Source of the DNA: Buddleja alternifolia | Taxonomy: Eukaryota > Streptophyta > Magnoliopsida > Lamiales > Scrophulariaceae | DNA: 64,000 nt | Assembly: GCA_019426215.1 (NCBI GenBank) | Contig: CM033404.1 | Coordinates: forward strand, 1,550,001 to 1,614,000 | Direction of reading: 5' to 3' | Shown here: positions 53,233 to 64,000 of the stretch, in pieces | Position numbering within the stretch: the stretch's first letter is position 1 | Layout: each line of letters starts with the position of its first letter | Notes under the pieces: model-generated | What the model was told of the DNA's origin: nothing | Database searches by the model: none | The model's input: only the letters and a program-made list of their open reading frames with translations | Translations under genes and position numbers: made by a program

Positions 53233-53369
53233 TTCAAACTTTGGCCTTCTTGTCCATGAAAATTCACTTTGCCCAATTTCACCCTCGTATGGGCGTTCAG
53301 TCCACCACGTCTCCAAGCATAAAAAAGATTTTGCTCTGTCTTATGTCGCCCTTCACACACATAACAGTT

Positions 53370-53391
53370 CCCTCTCTCTCTCTCTCTCTCG
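53370..53391. repeat. (CT)n tract in TRAP-alpha 5' leader
   Basis: A CT dinucleotide run about 35 bp before ATG 53425. Pyrimidine tracts at this place are common near plant transcription starts and may be regulatory. Confidence 0.85.
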
Positions 53392-53424
53392 TTTTGGGGC
53401 GATAGTAATAATTAAAAGAAGAAA

Positions 53425-56400
53425 ATGACAATTAGGGTTTTTTTCGTCCTCGCGCTTCTCCTTTTCTCCTCATCGTTTCTACAGGGTAAGCATCTCCAAT
53501 CCAGATCCATTTCATTTTCAACGCTTTGTGTTTCTGAATTTTTGCTCGATTTTTTGTGATGAAAATTTATGGTTCTTTAGTTTAATGTTATGAATTTTGT
53601 GTTCATATCTCTTTGCATGCACATGCACGATCAATTTCGATTTGTAGGAATTTTGCTGTTGGTTGGGGTTTCCTTGCGTTTCGATTTGACCGAAGTGTTA
53701 GTAGATCAGATCGAGATTCATTTCATTGATTTGGATCGTTATGATTGTTTTTCTACGTTTTAATTGTGCGATTGTGCTGATTTGAATGTGTATTTTTCTA
53801 TGTTTAAGCGTTCGATTTTGCTGATTTTGACTATCGACTATAGAGTGGATGATGTCAGTCAGTGGAGTTAATGTTGTTGTGATGATTCAGTAATTTGAAT
53901 GCACGCCGATGTTTCGTTCGCCTTTTTCAATTGGTTATTCTATTGTCTGGTAGAACTTGAGAGGAATGAACGATAATCGTCTTCCTTTAAGAAAGTTATG
54001 ATAAACTCGAATGTGCTTACGGACTCCAGTCTTTTGAATTACCTCACAGAATCCAGATATGAAGGGGTTGAATTTCTTTCCATTATAATGCAGAGTTTCC
54101 TTAATCAATTTATGTAGTGATTCCTGAAAACGAGAATAAAAGTATTTTGATCTATGCTGAATTAATTTTAATTGGTTTCTCTGGTCAATGCTCAATTGTT
54201 TATAAGCACACTATTTGTGAAACTCAATCATACATGCTTATTGGTTATGTTTTTTGCTTGATAGTTGTCAGATGTGAGCCAGACCCTGATGCAGAAGTTA
54301 TTGAATCAGCTGAGGATGGAGGAGATCTTGGGATTGTTGGTGAAGATGTTCAAGATTTTGTTGGTGGTAGTTTTAGTCCAGCTCTAGGCGTGGAAACAGT
54401 TTGTGTTTTCCCCAAAAACCCATCGAAACGTGAGTAATTGCTGTTGAACTTCTGCCCCCCTCTCGACGACTTGCATATCCGTTGTCCTCTGATGTACTGT
54501 TGTTTGTCTCTATTGTTCTTTGAATTGTTTCTCATGTCTGCTCTTTCTTTTTGCAGTTGTAGTGGCTGGCGAAGAAAGTGAGCTTTTAGTTGGAATTAAA
54601 AATGATGGTAATGCTATGTTGAATGGCTTTGATCAAGTTTTATTTCTGTTCGTCGAATGTGATTGATGATTTTGCCAATCTTGGTTGTTCTCTTTCTTAT
54701 TTTGTCAATTTGTTTTTGAAGTTCGGCTATGATGGCATGACCCCCCCTCCCCCCCCAAAAAAAAAAAAAGGTCTATACTAGTTGTTATGTATGTAAACAG
54801 TTAAGCTGACTTTAGACTATTTTGGATATAATCACAGGGGAATCAAGTATTAATATCATTGCTATCCAGGCTAGTGTTCATCTTCCTTTTGATCACCAGT
54901 ACTTGGTGCAGAATCTATCTGCGCAGGTAATCTCCTTTTACTTTGCCTCACTCAGACATTACGTGCACTTAACCATTGAACTTGTATAGGATTTTTTCCT
55001 ACACGGCTGTTAAGTGATCACAGATAGTTGGGAAGTGTAGGTGAACTCTTGGGTTATGGTTATGTGGTCAACTATCTTGAAACTGTGTAACAGAGCATCT
55101 GTGAGTAATGCCAAATATGTCATGCCCGAATTCCATACTGACTGATGCCTAGCATTTTCTGTCCCATCAGAACAAATAAAAAAATTTATTTATCAAAATT
55201 ATGGAGCATAAAACATTGTCATTGGCGAATGGCTTTTCACCATACTGAGAGAAAATGTCACTTCAAGAGTGAATATTTGTAACTCCAGAAATCTCGTTGG
55301 TATTTTGGTATGTAGATTTTGTTAAAATCAGACATGTTACTAGCCAATTGTGAGCTTTGATATTCAAGTTTATACTGGACGCATCAATCTAGTATTTTTT
55401 CCCCACTTGGAGAGGATAGATAGGGAGATCAGTGGCCTTTAACACTTCATCCTGGGCATTCTAGTGCCATCCTGCAAACTGATATTTCATATTCCTCATA
55501 ATTGTGGTATTTGGATTTTGTGATACTCAGTATGGGTCCTCCTGCATTGCATAAGCCTATGTTATGGAGAGATTTAGTGTTGGCCGGGTTTGCTAAGCTA
55601 CTGAAATCACCATTTATCAGGTCTCATTGGCCCCTCCCATAGAGGCGATGTAGCACAGACCCTGGTTTTAGCTGTTTATTTTTTTTGAAGCGTTGCCTGA
55701 TTTCGCTAGATATGACATTCTTGAAGTTATGAATCGGGAACTGCCTTGTAACTGTAGAATGTTACTTCTAAGCTGATATGATTTCTTGACTTTTATTAGT
55801 GATGTGGATGTTTTGATCTGATAGGCTTTTAACAACGCATCAGTTCCCCCATCAGCTCAAGCAACTTTCCCTTATATTTTTGCTGTAAGCAAGTTCTTGC
55901 AGGTAAGCTTGCACAACTGTTCATGTGCGCCACACTAATTTTTTGCTGCATTTTAGTATCTGAGTTCATTTTCATAGATGGTTATCTTTTTCCTTCATCG
56001 TACAGGCTGGAACATTTGATTTTGCGGGGACTATTGTTTATGAGATCGACCAACAGCCATACCAGAGTACCTTCTACAATGGGACAATTGAAGTTACTGA
56101 GGCAGGAGGCCCACTCAGTGTCGAGTCAGTATTCTTGTTTTGCCTTGGAATAGCCCTTCTGGGTCTTCTTGGATTTTGGATTCGTGGCCAAATTCAAAAT
56201 TTATCCAAGGTGATTACTGTTTTTGTGCTATACTATTCTTTATTATTCTTATAGAAGTGGCTCAAATAATGTCAGTGTAAGAGAGTGTTATAGAATTTTC
56301 AGAATATATTTGGAGAATATAAACTTAAGAGCTCCAAATCTCCCGGGGTATTTGTTGCCGATGTTATGATGCTGGAATGTTGTGGCCTACAATAGATATC

Positions 56401-57237
56401 GAAAATTCGCCTTAAATTCTCTCAATTTGTGACTATATATGGTGCTTTATACATGTATTTTTGGTAGCAACCTTTGGAATCTTTGTTTCTTAATTCTTAT
56501 GCTTTAGACTTTATATACCTGCCCGAAAGTAAGCTCTTCTTTTTCTTCTTCTTCTTAGAAGTAAAATGGAGGTGAGTTTCTAACTGCTGCCTTTCTCAGA
56601 TTGCAATTGTCGTCATCCCGTTTTAATCTTTTACTTTGTTTGTGTTACTTTAGCTATATACTTTATGGTCTCTTATGCTACTGCATTGTGGGCTAAGCTT
56701 GGTCATGTTAGCATCAAGATGCTAATTGGTAAACAATACTTTGTCAAATAAGGAAATGAAATCATGACTGATTGTTTTGGAAACTTTATCAAGTCAACAT
56801 TACCAATTAAGGAATTCACCTCTGATCTTTGCCTGCTGATGTTACAGCACCTATTTTTCTCCCCGAAGCAATTTTCACCTTTTCTTTCTCTCTTTTTTTT
56901 GCTGATTAGAAAACCAAGAGGGCACCTAAGGTGGAAGTTGGAACGGGGACAACTGATGCCTCAACAGATGAATGGTTGCAGGTTTGTGTCACGGCACACA
57001 TATTCTTTAAATTTGTGATTTTCTTTAATATTTAGTTCTATAATCTCGTTCATTGCCCGTTCATGGGAGGAACTTGCCTTTCTGTCATCATTATTTATGT
57101 GAAAAAAATCAGTCCTTTTTGTCTCTTAATTTTGTTTTACATCGAGACTAGCAGGATGCAATAATGACTTGTCTGTATATGTTCAGGGAACCGCGTATAC
57201 TCAATCTCAGTCCAACAAATCAAAGAAGAAGAAGTAG
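53425..57237 (+). CDS. Translocon-associated protein subunit alpha (TRAP-alpha/SSR1)
   Basis: A subunit of the TRAP complex beside Sec61 in the ER membrane, aiding insertion of some secretory and membrane proteins. Eight exons: 53425-53485, 54265-54429, 54557-54607, 54838-54926, 55825-55902, 56006-56209, 56910-56981, 57187-57237, giving 256 residues. Seen: a signal peptide (MTIRVFFVLALLLFSSS), an acidic segment EVIESAEDGGDLG, the lumenal beta-sandwich region with ETVCVFPKNPSK and SVHLPFDHQYLVQNLSAQAF, potential N-glycosylation sites (NLS, NAS, NGT), one transmembrane helix at about residues 189-207 (SVFLFCLGIALLGLLGFWI), and a basic cytosolic tail ending NKSKKKK. The exon 1 junction G|TT yields VVRCEPDPDAE, the expected mature start. 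Confidence 0.95.
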
Positions 57238-58293
57238 ATGAGAATGCTCAAGCAGTCTACTGTAAACGGCATATAATGGAGGCAATTATCTATGTAACAA
57301 AGCTTAGGGATTCAAATATATGAGTAAAGCTCACAAGGTCAAGTAGTTTCTTTTTTATTTATTTTTCTTTTCTTTTTGATTGGAGAAATTAGTTTGGTAA
57401 GGACCTACCTCACTGTTGTAGCATGAGGAAGAACTTTACAATTTTCCTTTTCTTGGAGACAATTCGAAATTTGAGCCACTTTGGGAGGATCTGAGAGTTG
57501 AACTTGAAGAAGCTCAGAGTTTGTAAAACATGAGATTTTGTTAGATTATGGGCATTTTGTCCATTAAGTTACTTGAATATTAAGTCAAGAACTTTATGCT
57601 GGGGACTTGTAGACTAATGGAGCTCTATTTGTAGCTTACTATCCGAGTTCGTGAAATGATTCTGTCCAATCTCCTTCTTCATGTTTTATGGGATTTTCGG
57701 TTCTTTAGCAATCCCTGCCAAATTTCTATGTAATATGTCAATTTAATCTAATCTTTGAAGCGATTACTTAGGTTGGAGAGGTTGGATTGTCTGGTAGAAT
57801 TATTCTTGGAGAATGGTCACTTTTAAGAGTTCTCATGATTTCGAGTCCGTTCTTAAGAAATTGTTTTCTCAGTTATTCTTCGGAGTTTTTGGCTTCGTTT
57901 TTAATACGACTGGTGGACATATGGATGATTCTTTCGGAGTTGGTAGCTTTCGATGGCCATTTACTTTGTTTTGAGTCTGGAATTTTTTTTAACACATCAT
58001 TTATTTGGCCCATGCATTGACGAATTGGGCGTTTCATGCGAACTGGGATGCCCCTATTGATTTTAGCCTGTTTTCCTTCATTTTGAACAATCTGGAAATT
58101 TTTCCACCCAAAAAAAAAAAGAACAATCTGGAAATTTTGGATTGTACCTAAGGGCCAAGATGGCCGGACTCTGTTTAATATATTTTGCTTCATCAGAAAA
58201 AGAGAGAGATCAATCGAAGCTATATGTTGACAAATATAAAAATAAAATCTTCTCATTATAGATATTTTGGTAATATTATTCTTAGATCTCAAT

Positions 58294-58789
58294 GCTCTGT
58301 ATGTTTATATTTTCTGAATTACATTTTCATTTTTTGGATCACCAAAAAATAAAAATGTACACTCCAAGGCAAATTCTATTAAATATACTCAAATTAAAAA
58401 TTTTATTACACATTCCTCTATAAAACAACAAATATTTCATCATATTAATCACCTCCAATCTTTCAACATTAATTACACTATCCAATTCATTCTCTTTCTT
58501 GCTTATCATCTTTTATATAATAAAAATTCATATTCATTTTTTCCACTATCATCATTAGTTGCACTGTGACTATCTTTTTTACTATCATTATTATATTCAT
58601 AAATAACAATCATTTCATATATCAAATTCTAATAAAAATTCATTTTGTATTACATCTACACTACTTTCAATCATTTTCTAAAAAAATCCAAACAAACAAA
58701 TAAAGTCAATATTTTCACACGAATTTTTATAATACATATTCTCCCCAAAAAACTCAAAATTTATTTTTGAAAACACAACCATACGGAGC
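58294..58789. mobile_element. TIR element with GCTCYGTATG ends
   Basis: Left end GCTCTGTATGTTTATATTTTC and reversed right end GCTCCGTATGGTTGTGTTTTC align over about 45 bp with indels, including shared ATTTT and TTTTTTGG blocks. The body is AT-rich and non-coding. No convincing target duplication, so the borders are approximate. Confidence 0.5.
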
Positions 58790-60750
58790 CAAATGTTTTT
58801 AAGAATTCAATTAGATTCTTGAATTTTCGAAAGGATTTTCTTGATGATAATGTTTGGGACCATAACAGGAACATTCTTGGCTGGATTGGTGTTTTCTATC
58901 ATTTTATATTTTCTTTAAATTTCTCTTGATTAAATGAACAGAGAGATTTTGGTTGTGTGATATACACATATACACACAGGCGATATTTTTTGTGGCAAGC
59001 AAACATGAAGTGATTAATTGACTGTAAATCACATCAACAATATTGTAGTACTTTTTTTTTCCGTAGAGGAAAAAAGTGGAAATTGGCTGGTACCAATAAT
59101 GTAAAGATGCAACTGTCTTACCAAATCATTGTTGAAAAGAGGTGCATAATTATGGTATTTACAACGCAAAACCAAATTTAGCAGATATTTTAGCCTCATG
59201 AAGAGATGGGGAAGTGTCATCCGCATAAATTTTGCTCTCTTGGAAAAATCTAGAAAAAGGTACCCCAGATCTGGGTATGATTTCAATTATTTGTATAGAT
59301 TGCTCTACAGAAATACTAATGTAAATCGAGTCGAGCCAAAAATGATATCATTCAAGTTAATTTGATTTTTTTATTGAGTTTCAAAAATTATGTTTGAATT
59401 TTGTTTGATTGCAGACCAAGACAAATGCAAGTTGGCTCAAGTAGATTCACAATTTTAAGTAATAACGTTCAGTTCGAACCAAATTTCAAACATTTTAGAA
59501 TATAAAAGTATGTTCAAACTTGTTTCTTCTATTAAATGAATTAAAGTCAAATGAACTTTTAACAATTAATTTTAAATTGAGTGTCGAGTAACTTGCTTTG
59601 TTTTTCTGCTCTCGGTCTCCATCACTACTTCCAACTAAATTGGGAATGACAATTACACAACTTGCGGCAACAAGATCAGCGGCAAAATAAATTATATTCT
59701 CCCTTTTGTGAGATTGTCATTAGGAAATAAAGAACACTTTCATTTCAGATAAATTGCGTTTTAATATCGTCAATGCTAAAATTAATATTGCCGACATGAG
59801 GAGATAAAATAGTCTACCATTATATGGTTCAATCTCTAGACAAATTCTAATTAGTAAGTCTAATAAAATTGGGCAAAATACACTTTATACCCCTGAACTA
59901 TTCATTTTGTCATATTTAGGTCTCTGAACCTTGACTTGACTTTTTATAGCTTGCCATGACTTGATTTAAGAGACCATTTTATTACATCAGAAAATTGAAG
60001 GATTTAAATGCGACAAATTGAATAGTTTAGATTTAAATATAATAGATCGGGTAGAATCCTAATGATACATCGTGCACCTTTATTTGAATGTTTTTAAAGC
60101 CCATAGGCAACGTATTATATTAAAGTTTAGTTCCTTCCTCTTACGATTTAGGATATATCTTGAGATGTAGGAATTTTCTTTTTTTGTTGTTGAGGGAAGT
60201 CTTTATTAATTCAGTTTGAATTTCCTATTGCAAACCTAATTGCAATCTCTGCTGAATGATATGTGTATAAAATATTTTCTTGAATATAAATCTAATATGA
60301 ATTATATATATTTGTCGTGCAGGCATGATTTTTCTGGCCCAAGATCGTTGTCTCCTAAGTCAAAGGTTATAGATTTCTGTTCAAAGAGTGAAGAAAAATG
60401 GTATATAGATTTGTCTGCAGTGGAAAGAAATAAAATAGAATATTTGTTTTGCTATGTTTTTATGTTAAAAAGGAAAAAAAAAAACAAGATAGCCTTGAAA
60501 CATTTTTTATTTCTTAACACAGCAATTTTTATATAAACGAAGATAAGTAATCTAGTACGTCAGACAAGAAGATTATGTCAATATATACCGATAGTCAAAT
60601 AGATAATATTGTCATTCGTCAAACTAATAATCACATAACAAAAACTCACATCAAATTGCACAACAATTACTGAAATATGCTAGCATAGGCTTGGTCTTTT
60701 ACATGTTTTTGTTGTAGCTAAAATTTAAAATGTGGAAGGTGATGTGGGAG

Positions 60751-60774
60751 TTGTGTGTGTGTGTGTGTGTGTGT
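60751..60774. repeat. (GT)n microsatellite
   Basis: An uninterrupted run of about 12 GT units followed by ATATAC. Confidence 0.92.
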
Positions 60775-61157
60775 ATATACAAATATATTATATATTATTA
60801 TAGATATATAGTACAGTAATTAACCAAATTAAAGCACACTTAATCAGTTGAATATCTTTATCAGCTCTTATAGTACCGAAAGCAGATATGCAAATTTCGG
60901 TGCTTTTCTGTTCAATCTTAATTAAGGATTGAGACTAAATATGACAGTCTGGTGCAACTACATATAATATAACATAATGCTGTCACATTGAATATTCAAC
61001 AGTTCATATATGTGTATGAATAGTGTGTGTATATATATATATATAAGTTTAATTGATAATTTATATAAAAGTAAACATTTTCCAATTACTATTATCATGT
61101 TTCAATAATGAAATAGCAACCAACTACCTTACAAATGTAAATGCACACTACAGAAAT

Positions 61158-61190
<33 letters not shown>
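61158..61190. repeat. Compound (AC)n(AT)n microsatellite
   Basis: An AC run passing directly into an AT run. Confidence 0.92.
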
Positions 61191-61289
61191 GGCCAACATT
61201 ATTGAACTTTATTATTCTATCATGAACACACTTTGTAGACGAATGTAGTAATATAAGTTCATTCACATGAAGTTGATAAAATGTCTCAC

Positions 61290-61735
61290 AATTTTTTTTT
61301 TCCTTTTTCTCTTTTCTGCTTCCCAACTGTTTTGATCGCCACAAAGAACTCATAATCATCAATAATTGGGAAAAAGTACACTACAATACTATCCAAAAGA
61401 AATTGCTTTGGCCAAGTTCAATCAATCACTCGATATACTTTTCTTGTGATTAATTACTCTCTTCAACTTTACCAATCATATAACAAATATATTATACTCA
61501 CGATTTAATTATTATTTTTTCCTTTTTTTCTTTTGTGCTTCCCAACTGTTTGATCGCCACAAAGAACTGATAATCATCAATAATTGGGAAAAAGTAGAAT
61601 ACAATACTGTCCAAAAAAAATTGCTCAAATCAAATTTGGCCACATTCAATCAATCACTCGATATACTCTTTTCTTATGATTAATTACTCTCTTCGACTTT
61701 ACCAATCATATACAAATATATTATACTCGTCATTT
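61290..61735. repeat. 219-bp tandem duplication
   Basis: GCTTCCCAACTG, GATCGCCACAAAGAACT, ATAATCATCAATAATTGGGA, CAATCAATCACTCGATATAC and TACCAATCATAT recur in order with a 219-bp period. The units are roughly 90 percent alike by eye, with small indels. Confidence 0.9.
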
Positions 61736-62255
61736 AATTAATTAACTCATATTTTACCAACCCCGATCCATGCTAAAATTTCCCGTAAATCATGAGAAAT
61801 TTCCATAATGCCACCCCAACCATATAATAAGTGAAATATACTCGATTTTTAATCAGATAAAATTTGATCAAACCCTTGATCCGAGCTCACATTTCGACGT
61901 AAATCCTCAATAATAAAAAATACCATGGGATTTCCATAATGCGACCCGCCGACCCCCACCCCCAAGATTTCGATTTTCATATAGTTTTTCAAAAAAAGGC
62001 TTTTATATTTAGGTGAGAGAGGTGATGATATAAAGAAGTTGGTTTAGAGATAGATATAGTAAAGACGAATTGTGCAGTTGAAACCTCATTGAATGAAGAT
62101 AATGGCCTTTGATAATCTATGCATGTGGCCACATTTTGCTGCTAAAAGCTGTTTTTTTTTTAGCTTTTTATTTAGGGTTTTTTTCAAGTCATGTCAATGG
62201 GACCTAACCTCATGTGATCTCATTTAAGTTTACGTCGGTGTGATTAATCACTATA

Positions 62256-62261
<6 letters not shown>

Positions 62262-62286
<25 letters not shown>
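62262..62286. repeat. (TA)n tract in promoter of proline-rich protein gene
   Basis: TA repeats about 145 bp before ATG 62429; they may include the core promoter but no discrete TATA box stands out. Confidence 0.8.
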
Positions 62287-62428
62287 GTACACAATGTACT
62301 CATTGTAGTTCATCATCTCATTCTAGAATCTGAAGCTTTTTCAGAATCAGAAGCTTAAAATATATAGCTTCTGAATTTCCTTTTTTTTATTATTGGATTG
62401 AAGAGCTTAAAATTCAGAAGGGGTCCCA

Positions 62429-64000
62429 ATGGGGGATTATTCCCTTTATCGAAATTTATTTTTGTTGTCTTTATTAGTATTTGCAGTGAGTATGTGCAGT
62501 GCAGATGACAAGTCATTTGAGGTTGTCGGGACTGGAGAATGTGCTGACTGCAAGGAGAATAACTTCAAAACTAGTCAGGCATTTTCAGGTACTTTCCACC
62601 CACTCAAAAGTACATATTATACGCCCAAATGATCACAGTTATATTATATCAGCATAATATATCAATCCCATGCTGACGTGCATTATCACTGTTTGGTGTG
62701 GAAACGCGTAGATCAATGTTATATTATATTAGCATATTATTAGCCTCATGCTGACGTGCATTCTCTATGTTTAGTGTGAAAATTCATAGTAAGAATTTTT
62801 CCAAAAAAAACAAAACACACACAGCAAGATAGGGTTATATCTTCTTGTTTAAATATTTTGGTTAATACCATATCTTCACATTTGAATATGGGGTTATAGG
62901 TTCAAACCCGCGCCCAATAAGATTACGTTACTTAAAATTGATTGATTTGAATTTGATGAAAGGAATTTCATATATTAAATCCGCTAAGTAATCTTGTTTG
63001 CAATATCAAAAGTACATTAATATTAGTTACCATCTTAGTTCACAAGTATAGATCACCACTTTTCTTTGCGAAATCATGGAATTCTATATGCTTAACTTAC
63101 ATTTTTGGTACGTATACTCTATATAGGCCTTCATGTGACCATTGATTGCAAAACCAAAAATGGAGAGATCAAAAGGGTTGGAGCTAGTGATCTTGACAAA
63201 GATGGCAAATTCAAAGTCTCTCTCCCACAAGAGGTTGTTCATCAAGATGGACAAAAACTCAATCAAGAATGCTATGCACAGCTCCACAGCGCAGCTGCTG
63301 CCCCTTGCCCGGCTCACAACGGGCTAGAAGCAGCTAAAATTGTCTTCAAGTCCCAAAACAACGGCAAACACTTTTTTAGTCCCACCGAGAACCTCAAATT
63401 CTCAACTGTATTATGCACTTCCAAATTCTTGTGGCCTTTTTTCAAGTACCCTCCTCTCCCCAAAACCCATCCATGGAAGAAAAAATTCCCCAAAATTAAC
63501 TTTCCACCGCTGAAAAACTTCGGCCACCCTTGGCCTCTACCGCCTTTTCCCCCACTTTACAAGCCTAAGCCATTTCCCCCAACGGTTCCCATTTACAAGC
63601 CCCCTTTTGAGAAGCCACTTCCTCCACCAGTTCCCATTTACAAGCCGCCAATTGAGAAGCCACTTCCTCCACCGGTCCCAATTTACAAGCCGCCAGTTGT
63701 CAAGCCACTTCCTCCACCAGTTCCCATTTACAAGCCGCCAGTTGTCAAGCCACTTCCTCCACCAGTTCCCATTTACAAGCCGCCAGTTGTCAAGCCACTC
63801 CCTCCACCAGTTCCAATCTACAAGCCTAAACCCAAGCCGCCAGTTTACAAGCCTAAGCCCGAGCCGCCAGTTTACAAGCCTAAGCCCGAGCCGCCAATCT
63901 ACAAGCCTAAGCCCAAGCCACCAGTAGTGAAGCCACTTCCTCCACCAGTTCCCATCTACAAGCCAAAACCCAAGCCGCCGGTTTACATCCCACCAGTAGT
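62429..64000 (+). CDS. Proline-rich cell-wall protein with Ole e 1-like domain (3' end outside window)
   Basis: A secreted structural wall protein of the PRP4/extensin-like type, expected to be hydroxylated, perhaps glycosylated, and cross-linked in the wall. Exon 1 62429-62588 and exon 2 63127 to the window edge give at least 344 residues. Seen: a signal peptide (hydrophobic LFLLSLLVFAVSMCSA), a Cys-containing N-terminal domain resembling Pollen Ole e 1/allergen domains (GTGECADCKENN, VTIDCKTKNGEIKRVG, DLDKDGKFKVSLP, LNQECYAQLHS, VLCTSKFLW), then from about residue 215 a proline-rich tail of repeated PLPPPVPIYKPPVVK units that change to PKPKPPVYK/PKPEPPVYK units. Regular Tyr-Lys spacing suggests cross-linking sites. 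The intron splits a Gly codon (G|GC), an intron position I associate with this family. Repeat number may be affected by assembly. Confidence 0.92.
62630..62788. repeat. 78-bp tandem duplication in intron 1 of proline-rich gene
   Basis: The units share TTATATTATAT, AGCATAATAT-like and CATGCTGACGTGCATT followed by GTTTGGTGTG/GTTTAGTGTG. Each unit carries a TGACGTGC core that resembles bZIP-binding ACGT elements. Confidence 0.85.

Larger units (their letters stand above)
51629..53424. other. Intergenic: XCT 3' UTR to TRAP-alpha promoter
   Basis: 1.8 kb, AT-rich. It contains a 66-bp tandem duplication (53103-53232) and a CT microsatellite (53370-53391) within the presumed TRAP-alpha 5' UTR. No gene recognised. 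Confidence 0.5.
57238..62428. other. Large AT-rich intergenic region
   Basis: 5.2 kb after TRAP-alpha. The first few hundred bases are its 3' UTR. Then come a TIR element (58294-58789), a segment near 59872-60065 resembling a common plant dispersed repeat (CAAAATACACTTTATACCCC), a GT microsatellite, an AC/AT microsatellite, a 219-bp tandem duplication and, near the right edge, a TA tract in the proline-rich gene promoter. No gene recognised. Confidence 0.5.

Noticed and set aside
62886..62910. tRNA-like B-box (GGTTCAAACC)
   Set aside because: No A-box, acceptor stem or cloverleaf can be drawn around it.
63607..63927. 106-codon ORF with repeated His/Phe/Ser-rich units
   Set aside because: It is a shifted frame of the proline-rich repeat array; the Pro/Tyr/Lys frame continues from the signal peptide and the Cys-rich domain.

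Overview
This is a nuclear segment from a flowering plant, most probably a eudicot. Every gene has spliced exons with plant-type AT-rich introns. The gene set (COBRA-like, anther polyketide synthase, GASA/snakin, neutral invertase, plastid triosephosphate isomerase, XCT, arabinogalactan/extensin-like proline-rich protein) is plant-specific, and the non-coding DNA is rich in TA microsatellites and small DNA transposons. An asterid (Lamiales-like) source is only an impression from the proteins and cannot be proven here.

Layout, left to right: the 3' part of a COBRA-like GPI-anchored wall protein (+, 63-2807); 5'-methylthioadenosine nucleosidase (+, 3849-7466); a LAP5/PKSB-type sporopollenin polyketide synthase (+, 7812-9420); a GASA/snakin cysteine-rich peptide with a 1-bp frameshift in its signal-peptide exon (-, 10060-10780); a six-exon ERD2-like protein (-, 13149-16491); a cytosolic alkaline/neutral invertase (-, 17884-21562); a 10-exon Urb2/Npa2 ribosome-biogenesis protein (+, 25925-35902); a short three-helix membrane protein of unknown function (+, 38237-38635); plastid triosephosphate isomerase (-, 40749-44058); XCT/XAP5 circadian timekeeper (+, 46547-51628); TRAP-alpha (+, 53425-57237); and a proline-rich wall protein that runs off the right edge (+, 62429-64000). 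I rebuilt exon junctions by hand from reading frame, splice dinucleotides and family conservation. The genes are independent housekeeping, wall and reproductive genes; I see no gene cluster or operon-like unit.

The unexplained material is mostly small mobile elements. A MITE-like family has five copies, four of them inside introns. Two other terminal-inverted-repeat families are present, along with a head-to-head pair of short Helitrons, a hAT-like element in a nucleosidase intron, a long foldback hairpin upstream of the invertase, a probable solo copia-type LTR, and several tandem duplications. Two introns (invertase intron 1, triosephosphate isomerase intron 6) appear to use GC-AG borders. 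I found no CRISPR array, tRNA, rRNA or undescribed multi-gene system; the most testable oddity is the GASA frameshift, whose frame would be restored by skipping exon 2.
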